From: Geothrix sp. PMB-07
GTDB lineage: Bacteria > Acidobacteriota > Holophagae > Holophagales > Holophagaceae
Length of the DNA stretch: 64,000 bases
NCBI RefSeq assembly: GCF_030758935.1
Contig: NZ_CP132333.1
Location: 1,302,992 to 1,366,991, forward strand
Reading direction: 5' to 3'
Made by a program: the position numbers and the translations under genes. The notes below the pieces were generated by a model. The model made no database searches, was not told the DNA's origin, and saw only the letters and a list, made by a program, of their open reading frames with translations. Positions 57,304 to 64,000 of the stretch are shown one piece after another. How positions within the stretch are numbered: the first letter of the stretch is position 1; each line of letters opens with the position of its first letter.

Positions 57304-59133
57304 TCAAGGAATGTTTGAAGCTGTAGAGGACTCATTCGCTTCGAGTGCCTCTGATTCCGGATCTTCGACATCGGGTGTAGCAGTCTGGGACGAGATCTCT
57401 TCAGGCGAAGTCCGAACCGTGTAGGTCAATTGGGTCACCTGATGGGGCTGGACCCTCACCTGGAAGTCCCACGCGTTTGGGCCTGCCCTATGCCCCGTGT
57501 GGCTGGCTGATTTCAATTCCCAATCAGTCTTGAGGGGTTCTCGGACTGTGATGTTAGCGACCTCATCCAAGTCATTCTTGAGGTGGATCTGAACGCTGTA
57601 GATCCAACGGCGTTGAGGGCGTAGCCTGCCCTGGCTGTTACGGTGCGGTTTTGTGATGGCGGATTTGCATGAGGTTCCGTACCGATCCACATGAAGGCCA
57701 CGAGCGGGACCAAACATAAGTTCGATGTCCTCCCCGGGAGCCGTCTGAGGGAACTCGGAAGAGTGGCCTCCACTGCCAGGAAGGGCAATTTGAACGCCAG
57801 AGGCATCCTGGTAGCGAACTGTTACCGATCCCTTTGGAAGCGCCCGACCCAGCTGGTGCAATTTGATATTTTGAATCGTCCCCAAGCGATAGACGGTCGG
57901 TTGTCTGCGAGAAACCCAGCCTCTGATCGCACCGGGATTGGACGGTGGCCGGAGTTGGAAAAGTGGCCCATCCTCCTGAAAGCGATTTGTCGAATAGTCC
58001 TGTGGGGCACTGCCAACCAGAAATGTTGTGCGAACGGGGATGTTCTCGGCATGCAGCAGGGCTATTTGTTTTTCCTGTTTGTCTTCAATCGTGATTGGTC
58101 GATCCAGGGTGAAGAGTGGGTATTCCGAGAGCTTTTCCTCCCGGAAAATCGGGGGGCCGTCCACGACTCCCCCCACCACGCCGCCGATGACTCCACCTGG
58201 GACGCCATCCAATAACTCCTCTTCCTCAGGGGGTGGGTCTTCAACCAGATGGGGTTCACCTGCAATCAATTGAAGGCTGGTTCCGACCAGAGGTGCACCG
58301 CTCGAATTTTTGATCCTAGCGAAGGCGCGGAGGTCCAGTTCTCTGGCAGAGGTGCTTAACGTGGCCTCGTAGTGGCAAGACCATTCGAATTGCTCGGCGG
58401 TGTAGAGGAGTGTGAGATCGTTCGGACGTGCTCCTTCAGCCTCCAGAAATTGGAAAATGGTCGGTGAGGCTAGAAGCCCTAGAGGAATCGCCTGGAATTC
58501 AATGGCTGAGGGTTTAGCGGGAAGAAAGCCGTCCTTGGTGGCCAGGAGGACTTTTGGGTCCCTCCGTTGCAGAATGACAAGATCCTGCCGCCAGAGAGGT
58601 TCCGTGTCGTCGTCATCTTCTCCTAGTAACTGGGGCTCATATCCTATTGGTGGCGGGGGAGGTGGAGGCGGCGTGATTGGCCTGGATCCATCATCTTCAT
58701 CGACATTTCGAATGGTTGGAGTGGCGATCAGCCCGATTCGTCTCTTCAGGAGTGGTTTGGAAACGAGTCTCCCCGTTTGACCCACCACGCCCCTTTCGTT
58801 CTTGACCCCCACGGTCGCACCCAGGCTGGCCTCCACCAACGAGGCCGGGCTGAGCAGGTTGAACTCGTAGTTGCGTTCCCGCACCTGGATGCCAAGGCCT
58901 GGGTCCAGCAGCGTGGCGCTTTTTGGGCGCAGGGTAGGCACCAGGTCGGAGAAGGCCAGGCGGCTGGGGCCTGCGGGCAAGTTGATACGTCGGGTGTCGC
59001 GGATGGCGGCGAGGCCGTTCTGGTAGATGGTGACGCTCAGTCCGACGCGATCCTTGGCTGTGGTGCGGACCTCCGGCACCTGGGCCTGGAGGGGCACCAG
59101 CGCGAAAGCCAAGAAGATGGGGAGAGTGCGCAT
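57304..59133 (-). CDS. DUF4139 domain secreted protein, paralogue 2 with low-complexity insertions
   Basis: A 609-aa paralogue of the gene downstream. The signal peptide is MRTLPIFLAFALVPLQAQV and the DUF4139 start LSVTIYQNGLAAIRDTRRIN is clear. LTLLYTAEQFEWSCHYEATL corresponds to LELSYLTGGLSWRADY in paralogue 1. It has two low-complexity insertions: an eight-Pro run (ITPPPPPPPPIGYEP) and VPGGVIGGVVGGVVDG. From about 57304 to 58780 the GC content and codon use are visibly lower than in the first ~115 codons and in the neighbours. The IS element lies about 150 bp upstream. Confidence 0.8.
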   Translation of the reverse strand: MRTLPIFLAFALVPLQAQVPEVRTTAKDRVGLSVTIYQNGLAAIRDTRRINLPAGPSRLAFSDLVPTLRPKSATLLDPGLGIQVRERNYEFNLLSPASLVEASLGATVGVKNERGVVGQTGRLVSKPLLKRRIGLIATPTIRNVDEDDGSRPITPPPPPPPPIGYEPQLLGEDDDDTEPLWRQDLVILQRRDPKVLLATKDGFLPAKPSAIEFQAIPLGLLASPTIFQFLEAEGARPNDLTLLYTAEQFEWSCHYEATLSTSARELDLRAFARIKNSSGAPLVGTSLQLIAGEPHLVEDPPPEEEELLDGVPGGVIGGVVGGVVDGPPIFREEKLSEYPLFTLDRPITIEDKQEKQIALLHAENIPVRTTFLVGSAPQDYSTNRFQEDGPLFQLRPPSNPGAIRGWVSRRQPTVYRLGTIQNIKLHQLGRALPKGSVTVRYQDASGVQIALPGSGGHSSEFPQTAPGEDIELMFGPARGLHVDRYGTSCKSAITKPHRNSQGRLRPQRRWIYSVQIHLKNDLDEVANITVREPLKTDWELKSASHTGHRAGPNAWDFQVRVQPHQVTQLTYTVRTSPEEISSQTATPDVEDPESEALEANESSTASNIP

Positions 59134-59280
59134 GCCACCAGCATGGCGGAAATGACTTGAGGAGGAAACGAAGGGAGCGCGCGGATGAACATGATGGGAG
59201 GAGAAGGGACAATCCATCCTTTTCAGCTTTCCTCCGCCCCTCCGTTCTCCTCCGCTTTCAAAATTCCTTTCCCTCAGCGC

Positions 59281-59282
59281 TA
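59281..59282. repeat. TA target duplication, left side of IS
   Basis: TA at 59281-59282 and again at 60144-60145 flanks the IS. The original target would have been CTAG. Confidence 0.7.
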
Positions 59283-59378
59283 GGGCCTGTTTTCAAAGTC
59301 AAGAAAGGCAAATGGACGTAAGGGGTTGTACAAATTGCCTAACTGCGGTACCTCATGGGTATGACGTTGAGGTAGAGC

Positions 59379-59765
59379 GTGGCGAGAACTTTTCTGACTG
59401 AACGAATGTGGGCCAGGCTAGAGCCTCTGCTGCCGAGCGAGCAGGGTGGAATGGGGCGCCCTCGCCTGGACAATCGCCCCATCGTTGAAGCGATCCTCTG
59501 GAAGCACAGAACGGGAGCGCCCTGGAGAGATTTGCCTGAATCCTTCGGACCTTGGAACACGGTCTTCACGCGCTTCAATCGGTGGAATCGGAGCGGAGTC
59601 TGGCAGCGGGTCCTCGAAGCCCTTCGAGGTGAAGCGGATTGCGAATGGGTCATGGTCGACGGAACCGTTATCTGCGCCCATCAGCATGCGGCTGGTGCAA
59701 AAGGGGGACCTACATCCAAGGGCTTGGCCGCTCGCGCGGCGGTTTCTCGACCAAAGTCCACCTGA
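59379..59765 (+). CDS. IS5-family transposase, first reading frame (OrfA)
   Basis: A 128-codon frame from GTG 59379 (GAGG upstream). MARTFLTERMWARLEPLLPS, then RPIVEAILWKHRTGAPWRDL and FGPWNTVFTRFNRWNRSGVW is the usual N-terminal DUF4096 region. MVDGTVICAHQHAAGAKGG holds the first catalytic Asp. It runs out of frame after the A4G5 tract at 59699-59707. Confidence 0.88.
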   Translation: MARTFLTERMWARLEPLLPSEQGGMGRPRLDNRPIVEAILWKHRTGAPWRDLPESFGPWNTVFTRFNRWNRSGVWQRVLEALRGEADCEWVMVDGTVICAHQHAAGAKGGPTSKGLAARAAVSRPKST

Positions 59766-60133
59766 TCGGGGATGCCCACGGCAACCCCGTCGATTTCGTG
59801 CTGACACCAGGCCAGTCGCACGAGAGCAAGCAACTCGGAAGCCTATTAATGGGCCGGGAGGCCGGGGCTGTTCTCGGTGATCGTGCCTACGACGGAAAGT
59901 CCTGCCGGGATCAGATCGCGCCTATTGGAGCAGAGGCAGTTGTTCCACCTCATCCATGCAGGAAGGATCCAGCCGCCTTCGATAAGCATTTCTACAAGGC
60001 CCGCCACGCCGTCGAGAACCTGTTCGCGAAGCTCAAACAATACCGAAGCCTCGCTACCCGTTACGACAAAACCATGCGCAACTACAGCGCCATGGTCGCC
60101 ATTGCCTGTGTCCTTACCTGGCTCCGACTTTGA
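59639..60133 (+). CDS. IS5-family transposase, second reading frame (OrfB)
   Basis: The -1 frame relative to OrfA. It becomes transposase-like from about 59710: QGLGRSRGGFSTKVHLIGDA, then VLGDRAYDGKSCRDQI (second Asp) and KARHAVENLFAKLKQYRSLA (catalytic Glu, with the Y/R-E signature). Fusion to OrfA by a -1 shift on AAAAGGGGG (59699-59707) gives a full-length DDE transposase of about 250 aa. Confidence 0.85.
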   Translation: MRMGHGRRNRYLRPSACGWCKRGTYIQGLGRSRGGFSTKVHLIGDAHGNPVDFVLTPGQSHESKQLGSLLMGREAGAVLGDRAYDGKSCRDQIAPIGAEAVVPPHPCRKDPAAFDKHFYKARHAVENLFAKLKQYRSLATRYDKTMRNYSAMVAIACVLTWLRL

Positions 60134-60145
60134 AAACACACCCTA
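60126..60145. repeat. Right inverted repeat of the IS and its TA duplication
   Basis: GACTTTGAAAACACACCC ends at 60143 and is followed by TA (60144-60145). The first base of the IS on the minus strand, G, completes the TAG stop of the adjacent SRPBCC gene. Confidence 0.85.
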
Positions 60146-60568
60146 GGCCAGCTTGCCTTCGCCCGCCAGCTCCTGAATCCGCGCCAGGGCGCTGTCCAGC
60201 TGGCCCTGGAGGAGTTTTTCGGCACCCATCATCTGCATCATCATCGGGATGTCGGCTTCGTCCACCAGGCGCAGGGTGCTGCCATCCCCGGCGGCGGCGA
60301 TCTCGAAGCGCAGTTCGTGGTCGAACATCTTCTTGGCGCCGGGCACGAGGCTCACCAGCTGGCCGGGCGTGCGGGTCCTGACGACGAGTTCCTGGGGCAT
60401 CTTCATGCCCATGACCTCGACGACGTAGCTGTGCTTGTCGGCATCGCCCTGGAAGTTCATGGCGGCGGGCTCAAGAAAGATGCGGTGCTTGGACAGGTCG
60501 GAGAGGAAGGCGTACAGCGCATCCGCAGAGACAGGCAGCGCGGCCGTGGCGGTCTTCAGGGTGGTCAT
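60143..60568 (-). CDS. SRPBCC superfamily protein (START/Bet v1-like)
   Basis: A 141-aa protein, start ATG 60568 with GGAG 7 nt upstream. AALPVSADALYAFLSDLSKH, then RTPGQLVSLVPGAKKMFDHE and DGSTLRLVDEADIPMMMQMM fit the SRPBCC ligand-binding fold with a long C-terminal helix (LLQGQLDSALARIQELAGEG). The ligand is unknown. The IS sits exactly at its stop codon: TAG at 60145-60143 uses TA of the target duplication and the first base of the IS. Confidence 0.85.
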   Translation of the reverse strand: MTTLKTATAALPVSADALYAFLSDLSKHRIFLEPAAMNFQGDADKHSYVVEVMGMKMPQELVVRTRTPGQLVSLVPGAKKMFDHELRFEIAAAGDGSTLRLVDEADIPMMMQMMGAEKLLQGQLDSALARIQELAGEGKLA

Positions 60569-60643
60569 GGCAACTCCGGGGTGAGGAGCCATCGAACCAC
60601 GAAGCGGCGCTGATCGCGAGGCCCTACCCTCGGACAGGCTGTT

Positions 60644-61318
60644 TCACCGAGGAGTGTAGACCCGCTCGCCGAAGAAGGCCGTGCCGATTCGGATCTGATC
60701 GGAGCCCGCGGCGATGGCCGTCTCCAGGTCACCGCTCATACCCATGCTCAGGCGCAGGGGCTGGCCCAGGTCCTGCTGCAGGTGATCGCGGAGGTCGGCC
60801 AGCTGGGTGAATGCCCCTGCATCCTGAGGCGGTGGGATGGCCATGAGGCCCCGCAGGGGCAGGCGCGCGTCGCCGCCCAGCGCTGCGAGCAGGGCGGGCA
60901 GGTCGGCTTCGGAGCAGCCACCCTGCTTGGTGGACTCGTCCCAGAGGTCCACCTGGATCCAGACGGGGCGCACCACGTCGAGTTCTTCGGCCAGGCGGCG
61001 CAAGCGCTCGGCCAGATCGGGCCGGTCCAGGCTCTGGATTTCCGCGAAGTGCTGAAGAGCGGGCTTGGCCTTGTTCCGCTGCAACGGGCCCAGCAGGACG
61101 AACTGCAGGTCGAGGGCGGCTGTGGCCTTGTCGGCGCCTTCCTGCACGTAGTTCTCACCGAAGCGAGCGAAGCCAGAACCCGCCGCCTCGCGGATGAGTG
61201 CCAGCGGCTGCTTTTTAGACACGGGCAGCAGTTCGATGCTGGCAGGATCGCGTCCCGAGGCTTCGCAGGCCTTGCGGATGCGGGCCCGTAGGCCCTCGAT
61301 GCGATCCCGGAGGCTCAC
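60644..61318 (-). CDS. YggS/PROSC family PLP-binding protein
   Basis: A 224-aa PLP homeostasis protein. Lys35 in IELLPVSKKQPLALIREA is the PLP-binding lysine. RFGENYVQEGADKATAA, QVDLWDESTKQGGCSEADLP and LSMGMSGDLETAIAAGSDQI (the phosphate-binding end), then RIGTAFFGER, are diagnostic. It overlaps the zinc-ribbon gene upstream by 4 bp. Confidence 0.94.
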   Translation of the reverse strand: MSLRDRIEGLRARIRKACEASGRDPASIELLPVSKKQPLALIREAAGSGFARFGENYVQEGADKATAALDLQFVLLGPLQRNKAKPALQHFAEIQSLDRPDLAERLRRLAEELDVVRPVWIQVDLWDESTKQGGCSEADLPALLAALGGDARLPLRGLMAIPPPQDAGAFTQLADLRDHLQQDLGQPLRLSMGMSGDLETAIAAGSDQIRIGTAFFGERVYTPR

Positions 61319-62013
61319 GGCAGGAAGAGGGTTCGCCCGCAGGATTCGCAGGTGATGAGGGTTTTGCCTTCCTTGAGCTGGAAGAAAATGGGGCCGCGGA
61401 GCTTCACGTTGCAGCCCGAGCAGGCGCCGTTCTCCACCACGACCACGGCCTTGCCCTGGCGGGCATTGGCCAGGCGGTGGAACCGGGCCACTTCGGCCGG
61501 GGTCAGCTTTGCCTCCAGGGTCGCCTGCTTGGCCAGGAGCTGCTTGCGGCCCTCCACCTGGTTGGCATGCTCATCGAGGAATACGGAGTGGAGCTCGTCA
61601 AACTGGGCCTGGGCTGCGATGCGCTGGGCCTCCAGGGCGGACAGGGTCGATTCCAGGGTTTGAATGGTGGTTTCCAGGGTTTTCAGGGGCTTGGAGACGG
61701 CGGCCTTCAGCCGCTCCTTCTCGTCCAGTTCGCGAATGGCGGCGGTGTACTGCACCTTCTGGCTGGTGGACTTGACCGCGGCCCGGGCCCGGTCTTCATC
61801 CTTCTGGGCCTGGATCAGTTCCTTGGCCTTGACCTGAATCTGGGCCTTGGCTGTCTCCAGGGCCTTGGTCTTCTCGGCGATCTGCTTCTCGGTGGACTTG
61901 ACCCTGGAATCCAGAATGGCCAGGTCCGGGGGCAGGTTTGACAACTCGCGCTGGATGGTCGCCAGGTAGTCCAAGGTGGCTTGCAGGTCGCGCAGGGTGG
62001 TCAGTGGTTCCAT
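61315..62013 (-). CDS. C4-type zinc-ribbon coiled-coil protein (CdsZ/DUF164)
   Basis: A 232-aa protein. Residues ~1-170 are a long coiled coil (LDYLATIQRELSNLPPDLAI, STEKQIAEKTKALETAKAQI, LEAQRIAAQAQFDELHSVFL). The C-terminal zinc ribbon has CSGC and CESC (ENGACSGCNVKLRG, LITCESCGRTLFL). This matches the zf-RING_7/CdsZ family, often beside YggS or RNase-related genes. Its role is not settled in most bacteria. Confidence 0.92.
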   Translation of the reverse strand: MEPLTTLRDLQATLDYLATIQRELSNLPPDLAILDSRVKSTEKQIAEKTKALETAKAQIQVKAKELIQAQKDEDRARAAVKSTSQKVQYTAAIRELDEKERLKAAVSKPLKTLETTIQTLESTLSALEAQRIAAQAQFDELHSVFLDEHANQVEGRKQLLAKQATLEAKLTPAEVARFHRLANARQGKAVVVVENGACSGCNVKLRGPIFFQLKEGKTLITCESCGRTLFLP

Positions 62014-62070
62014 GAATTGAGGCTACACCTCAATTGGCAAAGCGTTCCTGCTTTCAGGTATTCATTGCAA

Positions 62071-62087
62071 ACGAAGAAAATCTTCGT
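62071..62087. promoter_or_regulatory. Dyad in the groS-CdsZ divergent region
   Basis: ACGAAGA, AAA, TCTTCGT: perfect 7-bp arms. It lies 58 bp upstream of the zinc-ribbon gene and 70 bp before the CIRCE element. It may be a further operator for either gene. Confidence 0.35.
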
Positions 62088-62127
62088 AACAGAACTAAAA
62101 TTTTTGCCGTTCGCAGGCCAAATCGAC

Positions 62128-62183
62128 TTGACGTAGGTCCGCAGCGATGGGAAACTTTGGCACTCGCTGTTGGTGAGTGCTAA
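62128..62183 (+). promoter_or_regulatory. groESL promoter with CIRCE element
   Basis: TTGACG (62128-62133), 17 bp, GAAACT (62151-62156) is a candidate promoter. The CIRCE inverted repeat follows at once: TTGGCACTC-N9-GAGTGCTAA (62157-62183), one base from the consensus TTAGCACTC-N9-GAGTGCTAA. HrcA should repress the operon here until heat shock. Confidence 0.9.
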
Positions 62184-62231
62184 CAGCCTCCCTTCCGTTT
62201 TTTTACCTCAATCCCTTTTCAAGGAGGTCCC

Positions 62232-62519
62232 ATGGCCATCCAGCCCCTGTCTGATCGCGTCGTGCTGAAGCGCGTCGACGCCGCCGAAACCGTCAAGGGC
62301 GGCATCATCATCCCCGACACCGCCAAGGAGAAGCCCATGGAGGCTGAAGTGGTGGCCGTCGGCGAGGGCAAGATCAACGAGAACGGCACCCGCAATCCCA
62401 TGTCCGTCAAGGCTGGCCAGAAGGTCCTGATCGGCAAGTACAGCGGCACCGAAGTGAAGATCGACGGCATCGATCACGTCATCGTGCGCGAAGACGAAAT
62501 CCTCGCGATCGTCGGCTAA
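62232..62519 (+). CDS. groS: Co-chaperonin GroES
   Basis: A 95-aa chaperonin cap. IQPLSDRVVLKRVDAAETVK, then GGIIIPDTAKEKPMEAEVVA, VLIGKYSGTEVKIDG and VIVREDEILAIV are standard GroES. AAGGAGG precedes the ATG. It is 27 bp upstream of groL. Confidence 0.98.
   Translation: MAIQPLSDRVVLKRVDAAETVKGGIIIPDTAKEKPMEAEVVAVGEGKINENGTRNPMSVKAGQKVLIGKYSGTEVKIDGIDHVIVREDEILAIVG

Positions 62520-64000
<1,481 letters not shown>

Larger units (their letters stand above)
59283..60143 (+). mobile_element. IS5-family (IS427 group) insertion sequence, 861 bp
   Basis: Terminal inverted repeats GGGCCTGTTTTCAAAGTC (left) and GGGTGTGTTTTCAAAGTC (right, read inward) match at 16 of 18 bases. A TA duplication flanks both ends. 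It encodes a transposase in two overlapping frames, as in IS427-type elements. Confidence 0.93.

Overview
The window is high-GC bacterial chromosome. It carries tandem M13 peptidases and a C69 dipeptidase, a periplasmic tetraheme cytochrome, a BatA/BatB-type VWA operon, DUF4139, DUF4403 and DUF4442 proteins, and a HrcA/CIRCE-controlled groESL. Together these suggest an Acidobacteriota of the class Holophagae (Geothrix-like). That assignment is an inference from gene content and composition; no database was searched.

Layout. 1-8.0 kb: minus-strand degradative and housekeeping genes (M1 aminopeptidase fragment, C69 dipeptidase, two M13 metallopeptidases, a DUF4442 protein, glpX, cutA), then a plus-strand coiled-coil lipoprotein. 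9,662-22,008: a 12.3-kb Mu-like transposable prophage with TGT...ACA ends and a 5-bp GCCAG target duplication. It keeps the repressor, a Ner-like regulator, the DDE transposase and the tail-tip/fibre genes, but has lost everything between the Walker A region of the B-type ATPase and the last ~138 residues of the tape-measure protein. It sits between the lipoprotein terminator and a tRNA-Pro(CGG) gene.

22-34.4 kb: DciA, a class III CoA transferase, DUF4403, a bacilliredoxin divergent from an FMN reductase, SppA, a Mpo1-like protein, MarC, a small lipoprotein, a second DUF4442 protein, and an ffh - TPR protein - rpsP - khpA - rimM operon. 34.8-41 kb: a DUF255 protein, malic enzyme, and a BlaI-like repressor overlapping a BlaR1-like M56 membrane peptidase whose sensor position holds a lytic transglycosylase domain. 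41-51.7 kb: a small regulated 66-aa gene, ruvC-rnr, a GT9 glycosyltransferase, the tetraheme cytochrome opposite a PstS-like binding protein, cysS, a GAF-like protein, a YbgC-type thioesterase and a periplasmic thioredoxin-like protein. 51.7-59.1 kb: a tightly overlapping DUF58 - membrane protein - BatA - BatB operon without a moxR, and two DUF4139 paralogues. 59.3-60.1 kb: an IS5-family (IS427-type) element inserted exactly at the stop codon of an SRPBCC gene. 60-64 kb: PLP-binding YggS homologue, zinc-ribbon protein, CIRCE, groS and a truncated groL.

The most notable items are the deleted Mu-like element with its traceable junction and intact ends, and the BlaI / M56-lytic-transglycosylase pair, which looks like a cell-wall-responsive regulatory system with an unusual sensor domain. 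Most long plus-strand frames over minus-strand genes (and the reverse) are mirror frames caused by high GC and were left out.
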